This document shows positions 26,872 through 34,635 of a stretch of DNA of 64,000 bases, one piece after another. Every line of letters begins with the position of its first letter. The first letter of the stretch is position 1. A program made the position numbers and the translations under genes. The stretch comes from DASYDU01 sp050248495 (GTDB lineage Bacteria > Planctomycetota > Planctomycetia > Pirellulales > Lacipirellulaceae): positions 4,669 through 68,668 of the forward strand of contig JBFWSG010000028.1 of NCBI GenBank assembly GCA_050248495.1. Direction: 5' to 3'. The notes beneath the pieces are model-generated. The model did no database searches. It saw nothing but the letters and a program-made list of their open reading frames with translations, and was not told the DNA's origin.

Positions 26872-28917
26872 TCAGTTCGCTTTCGCTTGCTTGTTGGCAT
26901 CGCCTGAGCTGCCGTTCGACTTCACCAATTCATGCCAGGCCCAGCGGTAGAGATTGCGCGAATCGACATAACGCGATTCGGTCGAGGGCGCCCCTAACAC
27001 GACGATGATCAGCCGCTTGCCGTCGCGCTCACATGTCGAGACCAGGCAGCAGCCCGCGGCGTTGGTCGTGCCGGTTTTGATGCCGTCGTAACCCTCGGTG
27101 CCCAGCAGCTGGTTGGTCGTCTTCCAGACGATGTTGCGTTTGTAGCCGGATACGGAATCGAGTGTCGAACCATGTTGGGCCGTGCCGACGCGCTTGCGGA
27201 ATTCAGCTTGCTGGAATGCCTTCGACGCCAGGAGCGCGAGGTCGGCCGCGGTCGTTTGATGTCCTTCGGCCGGAAGTCCGTGTGGATTCTCGAAGTGGGT
27301 CGACTTCATGCCGATCTCTTTCGCCTTGCGGTTCATCGCGGCGATGAAGCCGTCGTAGCTCGTTTCGGCATCGGGCGTGAGACGCTTGCCAAAGTGCTCG
27401 GCAAAGGCAACGGACGCATCGTTGCCGGACGGCAGCAACAGGCCGTACAGCAGTTCGCCCACCGATACCTTTTCGCCGGCCTTCACGTCCGACGTCGAGC
27501 CGGACGTCTTGTCCGCCCGCTCGCTGAAGGTGACGATTTCATCGAGCACGCGGGGATCCTTTTCCGCCAGCGAAGTGACCAGGTACGCCGTCATGATCTT
27601 CGTCGTGCTGGCGGGATCGCGCTTTTCGCTTTCGTTGAGCCCCTTGAGGACTTTTCCGTCGGCATCCGTGATCGCCCAGGCCTTCGACGCGACGAACGGC
27701 GGGCCGTCGAGCGAATCGGCCGGCCTCTTTTCCTTGACTTCGGCGTTGATGATTGCCGGCTCCGGCGCGGCCTCTTCATCCATCACCAGCGGACCGAGCG
27801 CTTTCCAGGTGGCGGCGTCGACGATGCCCGTCGGCTTGAGGCCCGCTTGCTCCTGAAACTTCTTGACGCCTCCTTCGGTCTCCGGGCCGAAGTCGCCGTC
27901 GGTGCCGATGTTGACCGACGGCTTGGTGCGGGCGTTTACGGTCCGCTGCATGGCCTGCACCATGTCGCCTTCCGAACCGACCTGCAGCACCTGAGCGATC
28001 GGCGCCGCTTCACCCTCCTTGCCGTTGAAATACGTGTAGGCTGCGGCGCCGACTTCGGCGCAGAAACGGTCGCCGGCATTGTCATTGTTCCAGCTTTGGT
28101 CTTTGTTCTTATTGGTGAGGATGCCGAAGGCGATTGGGCCGGCGGGCGATTCGATGAAGCCCGCGTCGGTCCGCGACTCGTTCACGGAGCCGGTCTTGTG
28201 GGCGACCTTTGTGCCCTTGGGCAAGAGCCGCGGCACCTTGATCGTATCTTCGCACGAATAAAGGTGCTCCAGCATCTCGTCCGATGCTTTTTGGCTCACG
28301 AGCTCGTGCTTGTAGAGTGCTGCCACAAGCTTGACCATGTCGTTTGCCGTGGTGCTGCCGAGGCCGTAAAGTCGGCTCCGCTCGGGCGAGACCGATGTAT
28401 CGCGGCGGAAGACCTTCGAGTTGAGCTGCGTCTCTTTGCAGCCGTGCTCAGCCATCGATTTATTGACGGTCTCGATCCCGATCGAATCGACCACCAGGTT
28501 CGTGGCAGTGTTGTCGGAAGTCGAAATCATCAGCCGGATCGCGTCGCGGAGCGACAATTTCAGCCCGGGAGAGAAATGCGAAGTGAGCAGCCCCGATCCC
28601 GGGACCATGTCTTCCTTTTTGAGCTCGATCATGTCGTCGAGCGATACCTTGCCGGCGGCGATCTGTTCGTACGTGGCGATCATCACGGCGAACTTGATCA
28701 GGCTGGCCGTCGGCATCGGCTTGTCGCCATTGAACTCGAATGCCTCGCCAGTCTTGAGGTTCTTGATGGCGACGGCCACCTCGCCCTCGTGACGATCGAT
28801 GAGCGACTTGAGGACGTCGGCAAGCGTGGGCTTCGACTTCTCTTCGGCAGCGTTCGCACAAAGTGCATGCAGTCCAAGAATGAAAGCGAATAACGACAAC
28901 TGGAGCTTGTGAGCCAT
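26872..28917 (-). CDS. Beta-lactamase-like / peptidoglycan-binding / D,D-carboxypeptidase fusion
   Basis: 681 aa, ATG 28917, preceded by GAGAG. After a signal peptide (to about residue 24) come two complete serine acyl-enzyme domains. Domain 1 (about 30-290) is class A beta-lactamase-like: S72-x-x-K75 (ASLIK), SDN at 134-136, KTG at 241-243. A peptidoglycan-binding segment lies between (about 305-375, QAMQRTVNA...IGTDGDFGPETEGGVKKFQEQAGL). Domain 2 (about 400-665) is an S11 D-Ala-D-Ala carboxypeptidase (DacA type): S437-x-x-K440, SGN at 497-499, KTG at 614-616. A periplasmic bifunctional wall enzyme is likely: stem-peptide trimming by domain 2, and either beta-lactam hydrolysis or another wall activity by domain 1. 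It is first in the run with dipeptidase, M14 and spmAB. Confidence 0.9.
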   Translation of the reverse strand: MAHKLQLSLFAFILGLHALCANAAEEKSKPTLADVLKSLIDRHEGEVAVAIKNLKTGEAFEFNGDKPMPTASLIKFAVMIATYEQIAAGKVSLDDMIELKKEDMVPGSGLLTSHFSPGLKLSLRDAIRLMISTSDNTATNLVVDSIGIETVNKSMAEHGCKETQLNSKVFRRDTSVSPERSRLYGLGSTTANDMVKLVAALYKHELVSQKASDEMLEHLYSCEDTIKVPRLLPKGTKVAHKTGSVNESRTDAGFIESPAGPIAFGILTNKNKDQSWNNDNAGDRFCAEVGAAAYTYFNGKEGEAAPIAQVLQVGSEGDMVQAMQRTVNARTKPSVNIGTDGDFGPETEGGVKKFQEQAGLKPTGIVDAATWKALGPLVMDEEAAPEPAIINAEVKEKRPADSLDGPPFVASKAWAITDADGKVLKGLNESEKRDPASTTKIMTAYLVTSLAEKDPRVLDEIVTFSERADKTSGSTSDVKAGEKVSVGELLYGLLLPSGNDASVAFAEHFGKRLTPDAETSYDGFIAAMNRKAKEIGMKSTHFENPHGLPAEGHQTTAADLALLASKAFQQAEFRKRVGTAQHGSTLDSVSGYKRNIVWKTTNQLLGTEGYDGIKTGTTNAAGCCLVSTCERDGKRLIIVVLGAPSTESRYVDSRNLYRWAWHELVKSNGSSGDANKQAKAN

Positions 28918-28958
28918 ATTTCACTCTCGAAGGGACGACCGTCCTCTAAGTTTTCAGG

Positions 28959-29023
28959 AACGCTAATTTACGCGAATCATCTCTAATCCGAATTAGCGAG
29001 GATTAGCGGAGATCAGTGTTCCC
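28959..29023. repeat. Short repeat with inverted ends, copy 2
   Basis: Begins GGAACGCTAATTTACGCG and ends GATTAGCGGAGATCAGTGTTCC; the ends are imperfect inverted repeats of each other. An inner pair (CTAATCCGAATTAGCGAGGATTAG) adds further symmetry. It shares ends with 16511-16560. It lies 8 bp beyond the stop of the epimerase gene and 40 bp upstream of the fusion gene's start. Confidence 0.65.
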
Positions 29024-29031
29024 TGTCTTTT

Positions 29032-30069
29032 TCAAGTCACATCCGGCAGCGGACCGTCGAGCAGCGCGACTCCCGTGCCGTTTTCTTTGGGATAAATACA
29101 GCGGCCCTTATCGAGCCGCACGCCGGTGGCAATGTCCTTGGCCAACAGCACCGCGCCGTCCATGTCGACATAGTCCAACTGCGGCAAGAGCTGCGCGAGG
29201 GCCGAGATGCCGACGGTCGACTCGGTCATGCAGCCGCACATCACCTGCATCCCCAGCTCTCGGGCCCGCGCGATCATCCGCCGCGCCGCGGCCAGGCCAC
29301 CGCACTTCACCAGCTTGATGTTGATGCCGTGATACAAGCCGTGGCAGCGATCGACGTCCGACTCGACGACGCAGCTCTCGTCCGCGATCAGCGGCAGCAC
29401 CGACCCCTCGCGGGCTTTGCGGGCCTCGTCGTCGTTGCCCGGCGCGATCGGCTGCTCGATGAATTCGACGCCCAATTCTTTAAGCGCAGGGGCAAGCTCG
29501 ATCGTCTGGGCCGCGGTCCAGCCACAATTGGCGTCCACCCGGAACAGCGCGTCGGTGTGCTTCCGCAGTTCGCGGACAATCGCCAGGTCGTCGGCCGTGC
29601 CGAGTTTGATCTTGTACACTGGCCACCCTGGCATCTCCTCCATTTTGGCGACCATCTTCTCGGGCGTGTCGATGCCGAGGGTGTAGTCGGAGATCGGAAT
29701 CTTGTCGGTCTTGAGCTTCCACAGCTCGTAGACCGGCTTTCCGCGCAGCTTCCCCCACAGATCGTGCACCGCCTGGTCGAGGGCCGAGAGAGCGAATTCC
29801 TGACCCGGCAGCCGGCGGGCCAGTTCCGCGACGAGCTCCAGCGGATCATTGAGCAGCGAGCCTTCGAGGAACGATCGCACCGACTCGAATGAGGCCGACA
29901 TCTTTTCGATCGTCGCGCCGTAATACGAGTTCGTCGTCGCCTCGCCGTAGCCGTGGATGTCTTGAATCGACAGCTGGACGACGATCGTCGGCTGGACGCT
30001 CATCGAGCCCCGCGAGATCGTGAAGACGTGCCGCAGGGGCAGGTCGAAATGCTTGTAAGTGAGCCGCAC
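29032..30069 (-). CDS. Dipeptide epimerase (L-Ala-D/L-Glu epimerase, enolase superfamily)
   Basis: 345 aa. The N-terminal capping domain (RLTYKHFDLPLRHVFTISRGS) precedes the enolase-superfamily barrel. Catalytic residues can be followed: the KIKLG lysine near 165, metal ligands in FRVDANCGW (Asp near 190), FIEQPIAPG (Glu near 218) and PLIADESC (Asp near 243), the second base in INIKLVKCGGL (Lys near 267), and the late DMDG near 315 that marks dipeptide epimerases. The enzyme interconverts L-Ala-D-Glu and L-Ala-L-Glu so the dipeptide can be used as food; it is cytoplasmic. It lies 81 bp upstream of... the nagZ stop on the same strand side and within the recycling block. Confidence 0.92.
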   Translation of the reverse strand: MRLTYKHFDLPLRHVFTISRGSMSVQPTIVVQLSIQDIHGYGEATTNSYYGATIEKMSASFESVRSFLEGSLLNDPLELVAELARRLPGQEFALSALDQAVHDLWGKLRGKPVYELWKLKTDKIPISDYTLGIDTPEKMVAKMEEMPGWPVYKIKLGTADDLAIVRELRKHTDALFRVDANCGWTAAQTIELAPALKELGVEFIEQPIAPGNDDEARKAREGSVLPLIADESCVVESDVDRCHGLYHGINIKLVKCGGLAAARRMIARARELGMQVMCGCMTESTVGISALAQLLPQLDYVDMDGAVLLAKDIATGVRLDKGRCIYPKENGTGVALLDGPLPDVT

Positions 30070-30150
30070 AGCGGGCCTCCATCGCCGTAAGTCTTGATCC
30101 TAAAGCGTTCGCCGGACAAGTGTTAGCAGCCGACGCGCAACCGAATCATG

Positions 30151-31734
30151 CTATCGCGCAAGGGGGTTGCCGAACAACAGCTCGGCGAGCGCTTGTTGCG
30201 AAACCGCGACGTCGCTGTAGGTGCAGATTCGCACCGCGGCATCGGGGTAATCGTCGAGCGCTTGCGAGACACCGAGCGACGCCACGATCGTGGGCCGCGC
30301 GGCCGACAGCGAGCGGACGAAATCGGCCTGGTGAGCCAAGAGGCCGAAGGCGTGCCAGGCCGCGGGGCGGACGATCATCGCCACCACGAGCTGCGGCGCG
30401 GCAAGCGCTGCTGCACGGGCGGCAGCAAACTGGGCATCGTTGGCCGCCGGGCCGAGCTCGATGTACGTGACATCAGCAAATCGTTCCCGCAGTGCAGCGG
30501 CCAGCGGCTGCTCCGGCGGATCAATGGCCGTGGCGAATGGTTTGACCAACACGGCCACCAGCGGCTTCGTCGGATCGAGCGGAATCAACTCCTGCGCCCT
30601 CCCGCCGATTTCAATGGCCGCCTGCGCCGCGCTGAACGCCCAGATCGCCGCGAGCCTCTCGTCAGAGACGCCCTCGACCCAATCGCCGCGCGGCCTAGGA
30701 AGCTCCGGCGGTGGAGAGCTAAGCGCTTTGGTTTTCAGTCGCCAGACGCGTTCAAAGGCTTTGTCGATGCGCTCCGTCGTGAGTTTGCCGTCGGCCACCC
30801 GCTCCACGAGGAAGTTCACGACCTCCACCGGGTCTTTGATGTCGAGCAACAGGTCCACACCGGCATTGAGCGCCGCAAGGGCCATTTCGCCTTCGCTCTC
30901 GAACAAGTCGCGGACGCCCGCCATCAGCAGGCTGTCGGAGCAGACGACGCCTGCAAAACCCATTTCGCCGCGCAACAGGTCCTTGAGCAGGACTGCCGAG
31001 AGTGTCGCCGGCAGGCCGCTGGGATCAATTTGCGGGAAGGCCACGTGCGCCGTCATCACGAGCGAACAGCCTGAGTCGATCGCCGCCTGAAACGGCAGCA
31101 GCTCGCATGCCCGCAACTCGTCGAGCGATTTGTCGACGCTCGGCAGCGCGTCATGCGAATCCTGGTGCGTGTCGCCGTGGCCGGGGAAGTGCTTGGCGGT
31201 CGTCAGCAGGCCGCGATCCTCCGCCAGCGCAACGTACGAAGCGGACAACGCCGCCGCACACTCGGGGTCTTCACTGAACGCGCGAATCGAAATGATGGGA
31301 TTCTGGCGATTCGTGTTGACGTCGGCCACCGGAGCGAAAGCAATGTGCACGCCCGCCTCGCGGGCCTCGCGGGCAAGCACTTCCACATACGTTGCAACCA
31401 AGTCGCTCCGCCCCAGCGCCGCCGCATGCGGAAACAGCGTGTAGCCGCGCAGCTGCTGCCCTGCCCCGCGCTCCAGGTCAGAACCGACCAGGAGCGGATA
31501 CTTGCTCCGCGACTGCAACCGCTCGAGCGTCGCCGGCGTGCGGGCCTTGGTGCCGTTGAACAGAATGAGGCCGCCTACGGGGCACTCGTCGAGCAGCCGC
31601 CCAATCCGCTCCTCATCGTCGTCGACCACCACCACCGGCGGCAGATTCGAGCCGATGCGAACCATCATCAGCTGCGCGAGCCGGTCGCGCAAATCGGTCG
31701 GCGGCGACGGGAGATCGCTGGTCGAAGAGGACAT
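30151..31734 (-). CDS. nagZ: Beta-N-acetylglucosaminidase NagZ-like (GH3)
   Basis: 527 aa from ATG 31734. The open frame extends to 32505 but that part only shadows the transporter gene; the ATG lies two bases after the transporter stop codon. The GH3 barrel shows PLLVGSDLERGAGQQLRG, FAPVADVNTN, and the NagZ signature KHFPGHGDTHQDSHDALP (residues 181-198) with the Asp-His acid/base pair, then the nucleophile Asp in GVVCSDSLLMAGV. It releases GlcNAc from the non-reducing end of muropeptides (GlcNAc-anhydroMurNAc in the cytoplasm, GlcNAc-MurNAc in Bacillus-type exported forms). No signal peptide is seen, so cytoplasmic action after AmpG-type import is likely. A C-terminal extension of about 170 residues (from DWVEGVSDERL) resembles the second domain of longer GH3 proteins. 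Confidence 0.93.
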   Translation of the reverse strand: MSSSTSDLPSPPTDLRDRLAQLMMVRIGSNLPPVVVVDDDEERIGRLLDECPVGGLILFNGTKARTPATLERLQSRSKYPLLVGSDLERGAGQQLRGYTLFPHAAALGRSDLVATYVEVLAREAREAGVHIAFAPVADVNTNRQNPIISIRAFSEDPECAAALSASYVALAEDRGLLTTAKHFPGHGDTHQDSHDALPSVDKSLDELRACELLPFQAAIDSGCSLVMTAHVAFPQIDPSGLPATLSAVLLKDLLRGEMGFAGVVCSDSLLMAGVRDLFESEGEMALAALNAGVDLLLDIKDPVEVVNFLVERVADGKLTTERIDKAFERVWRLKTKALSSPPPELPRPRGDWVEGVSDERLAAIWAFSAAQAAIEIGGRAQELIPLDPTKPLVAVLVKPFATAIDPPEQPLAAALRERFADVTYIELGPAANDAQFAAARAAALAAPQLVVAMIVRPAAWHAFGLLAHQADFVRSLSAARPTIVASLGVSQALDDYPDAAVRICTYSDVAVSQQALAELLFGNPLAR

Positions 31735-31736
31735 GT

Positions 31737-33107
31737 TCAGGCCTTTTCCCGGCGTCCGAAACGGCTGTCGATGCTCGGATAGACGATCGCGGCCACGACA
31801 AAACTCGGGATTGTGGCGAACATGATCCAGGTGAAGAAGCCGGTGAAGCCCAGGGCCTCTTGAATCCGGCCGCTGAAATACCCCGGAATCGTCACGCCCA
31901 GCGCCATGAACCCGGTGCAAATCGCGTAGTGGGCGGTTTCGTGTTCCCCCCGCGACACGTAGAGCATGTACAGCATGTAGGCGACAAAACCGAAGCCGTA
32001 GCCGAATTGCTCGATCCCGAGGGCCAGATTCACCAGCCAGAATTGCGTTGGCTGCCAATGGGCCAGGGCCAGGAACACGATGTTCGGCAAATGGATCGCC
32101 GCCGCCATCCAAGGCAAGCAGCGTTTGAGCCCAAAGCGCGAGGCGGTCACCCCGCCAAGAATTCCGCCCACGAGCAACATCACTACGCCGACGATCCCGT
32201 ACGCAATCCCGACTTGCTCGTTGTTGAGGCCGAGCCCACCTTCGGCACGGTCCGCCAACAAGAAGGGAAACGTGATCTTCGCTAGTTGTGCTTCGCCAAA
32301 TCGGTACAGCAGCAAGAATGCGAGCATCGAAGTTAGGTGCGGCTTGGCGAAAAACGTGCGGACCGTTTTCCCCATTTCGGCCAGGACTTGCGATACCGTG
32401 ACGGCTGAGGCCTCGCGATCGCGTGCGGGCCGCGGCAACACAAATGCGTGGAAGACGGCGAGCGTGAGCAACATCGTCGTGGCAACGAACATGCCGAACC
32501 GCCACGCCGGCGCGAACGGCATCCCGCGTTCGTTCAGCCAGCCGACAAACATCACCAACAACCCCGTCGCGGTGACCATGGCCAAACGCCAGGCCGTGTT
32601 GCGAATGCCGACAAACAGGGCCTGATCGTGCGGCGGCAGGGCCTGCATGTAAAAGCCGTCCGCCGCGATATCATGGGTCGCGGAACAGATCGCCAACACG
32701 AAGAAGCCCGCCAGCGTCCATCCGACGAAGTTCCTTCCCGTCACGGAGAACGCAATTGTCGTTAGCGCCAACGCCATCAGAAACTGGGTATAAAGGATCC
32801 AACGACGCTTTGCACCCAGCACGTCGACCAGCGGGCTCCACAGCGGCTTGATGACCCAGGGGACGCCCAAGTAGCTCGTGTACTCGGCAATCTGGCGGGT
32901 CGTGAGGCCGAGATTTTCGTAGAGGATGACCGAAACATTGACGACGAGCACGTAGGGCAGGCCCTGCACGAAGTACAACGTCGGCACCCACCACCAGGGG
33001 CCGGAAGTGCGGTCCGTCGGAGCGTTGGGCGCGGGCGGAGCATGATCGGCCGGCGCGGCAGAGTCGGCGGCAATCGCTTCAGCCTGCGGCAAAGACGACA
33101 CTCCCAA
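31737..33107 (-). CDS. AmpG-like MFS transporter
   Basis: 456 aa with about 12 membrane segments after a 35-residue Ala/Pro-rich cytoplasmic start. The region LYFVQGLPYVLVVNVSVILYENLGLTTRQIAEYTSYLGVPWVIKPLWSPLVD is the AmpG hallmark, followed by HDIAADGFYMQALPPHDQALFVGIRNTAWR. AmpG imports GlcNAc-anhydroMurNAc (with or without peptide). Close linkage supports that role: nagZ begins 2 bp after this stop, and the GHL10 gene ends 13 bp before this start. The exact substrate in this organism is inferred, not shown. Confidence 0.9.
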   Translation of the reverse strand: MGVSSLPQAEAIAADSAAPADHAPPAPNAPTDRTSGPWWWVPTLYFVQGLPYVLVVNVSVILYENLGLTTRQIAEYTSYLGVPWVIKPLWSPLVDVLGAKRRWILYTQFLMALALTTIAFSVTGRNFVGWTLAGFFVLAICSATHDIAADGFYMQALPPHDQALFVGIRNTAWRLAMVTATGLLVMFVGWLNERGMPFAPAWRFGMFVATTMLLTLAVFHAFVLPRPARDREASAVTVSQVLAEMGKTVRTFFAKPHLTSMLAFLLLYRFGEAQLAKITFPFLLADRAEGGLGLNNEQVGIAYGIVGVVMLLVGGILGGVTASRFGLKRCLPWMAAAIHLPNIVFLALAHWQPTQFWLVNLALGIEQFGYGFGFVAYMLYMLYVSRGEHETAHYAICTGFMALGVTIPGYFSGRIQEALGFTGFFTWIMFATIPSFVVAAIVYPSIDSRFGRREKA

Positions 33108-33120
33108 ATCAAATGGACGT

Positions 33121-34635
33121 TTATCCGCCGGCGGGCGGATCGAGCGTCGCGGCCGGCCCTTCGACGCCGATGCGATTGACGGCCGTCACGACAACCTTGT
33201 TCTTTCCCAGACCGCCAAGCTCTTGAGTATGCCCTGGTACGATCTGCGTCGTCCAGCCATTCTCGGCTTTTTCTCGCACCACCCAGAGCCAGGGCGCTTC
33301 GCCGCTGGGCGATCGGAGTAGCAACGGGCCTTCGGCGTCGGCCGACTTCCAGGCGAGCTGCGGGGCAGCGGGCGGCGGTGTTTTGGTCGCGAGCCACGGG
33401 CTGGCGGGTACCAGGGCGGGTGCGGAGTACACGCCCTGTTTCAATTTGGTGGCTACGCCGCCGCGGTCGGCCGCGAGCGCCTTGATGCTGAAATGGACGT
33501 TGCCCGTCGCGCCTGCCTGAGCACGCGTGGCTTCGATTTGGTGGACCAGCTCGTCGGCCGACCATTCGTCTTTTGCTCCGTCATCGATCCGCGAAGTGAA
33601 GTTGCCGGGCCAGAGATTACGGCCCGCGCGGTTCTGCTCGGCCCACCACTTCAGTAGCACCGGATAGCTCTGCGCCTTCTGTGCGATCGGCCAATAGAGC
33701 TGCGGGCTGAAGTAGTCGACCGTGCCGTCTTGGAACCACTGGAGCGAGTCGGCGTACAGCTTGTCGTAAGCGTCGAAGCCCTTGATGCTCTCCGGATGGC
33801 CGGGCCGGTAGATGCCGAACGGGCTCACGCCGAAGCGGACCCACGGCTTCTCGGCGTGAATAGCGTCGCTCAGCCGCTTGAGAAAATCGTCGACGTTGGC
33901 CCGCCGCCAGTCGTCGCGCTTCAGCGGCTCTTTGCCATCGAGGCCGGCGAGATACTTCTGCCAGCTCGCATCATCCGGGAAGTCGATCGGCTTCCCCTCC
34001 TTGTCGCTGATCGGATAGGGGTAGAAGTAATCGTCAAAGTGGACCGCGTCGATGTCGTACCGCCTCACCACGTCAAGAATCGCCGCGAGATTGTATTCCA
34101 CCGCCCCCGGCTCACCTGGATCGAGCCACCGATATTCGCCGTACTCACGGACCCATTCGGGGTGCGTGCGGCTGACATGGTTGGCACTGACTTCGCCTTG
34201 CATCGTCGGAGCCGTCGCGCGGTAGGGATTGAACCAGGCGTGTAGCTCGAGACCGCGTCGGTGGGCTTCTTCGACCGCGAACTCCAGCGGATCGTACTCC
34301 GGTTCCGGCGCCTGCCCCATTTTGCCGGTGAGAAACGGCGACCAAGGTTCGAGCGACGATTTGTAGAATGCGTCGCACGCCGGGCGGACGTGCAGGACAA
34401 TGGCGTTGAGGTTCAATTCAACGGCCAGATCCATCAGCTTGATCAGTTCCTCTTGCTGCTTTTCGACCGAGAGCCCCGGCTTCGACGGCCAATCGATGTT
34501 GGCGACCGTGGCAATCCACGCGCCGCGGAATTCGCGCTGGACCGGAGGCGGCTCGGCGGCGGCCTGCTCGCCAGCAATCTGCGCGAGGGCCGCAAGCAGC
34601 GTAATCGCCGTAAGCAACTTGCGCGATACGATCAT
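33121..34635 (-). CDS. GHL10 (DUF187) exported glycosidase, DigH-like
   Basis: 504 aa from ATG 34635 (MIVSRKLLTAITLLAALAQIAGEQAAA, a signal peptide). The ATG overlaps the stop of the GH25 gene (ATGA), so the two are coupled. The GHL10 barrel begins with QREFRGAWIATVANIDWPSKPGL and continues with LNAIVLHVRPACDAFYKSSLEPWSPFLTG, LELHAWFNPYRA, DAVHFDDYFYPYP and FGVSPFGIYRPG. The acidic FDDYFYP residues fit the active site. E. coli DigH of this family cleaves peptide-free ('denuded') peptidoglycan glycan strands, which would fit this neighbourhood. The C-terminal part (after PQLYWPIAQK) includes a beta-sandwich-like domain. Confidence 0.88.
   Translation of the reverse strand: MIVSRKLLTAITLLAALAQIAGEQAAAEPPPVQREFRGAWIATVANIDWPSKPGLSVEKQQEELIKLMDLAVELNLNAIVLHVRPACDAFYKSSLEPWSPFLTGKMGQAPEPEYDPLEFAVEEAHRRGLELHAWFNPYRATAPTMQGEVSANHVSRTHPEWVREYGEYRWLDPGEPGAVEYNLAAILDVVRRYDIDAVHFDDYFYPYPISDKEGKPIDFPDDASWQKYLAGLDGKEPLKRDDWRRANVDDFLKRLSDAIHAEKPWVRFGVSPFGIYRPGHPESIKGFDAYDKLYADSLQWFQDGTVDYFSPQLYWPIAQKAQSYPVLLKWWAEQNRAGRNLWPGNFTSRIDDGAKDEWSADELVHQIEATRAQAGATGNVHFSIKALAADRGGVATKLKQGVYSAPALVPASPWLATKTPPPAAPQLAWKSADAEGPLLLRSPSGEAPWLWVVREKAENGWTTQIVPGHTQELGGLGKNKVVVTAVNRIGVEGPAATLDPPAGG

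Noticed and set aside
27172..28893. Open frame of 573 codons on the plus strand
   Set aside because: Antisense to the beta-lactamase/carboxypeptidase fusion, which has all catalytic motifs.
31735..32505. N-terminal extension of the nagZ frame by 257 codons
   Set aside because: The extension is Arg-rich, lies fully inside the AmpG-like gene in another frame, and the GH3 protein has a natural start at 31734.
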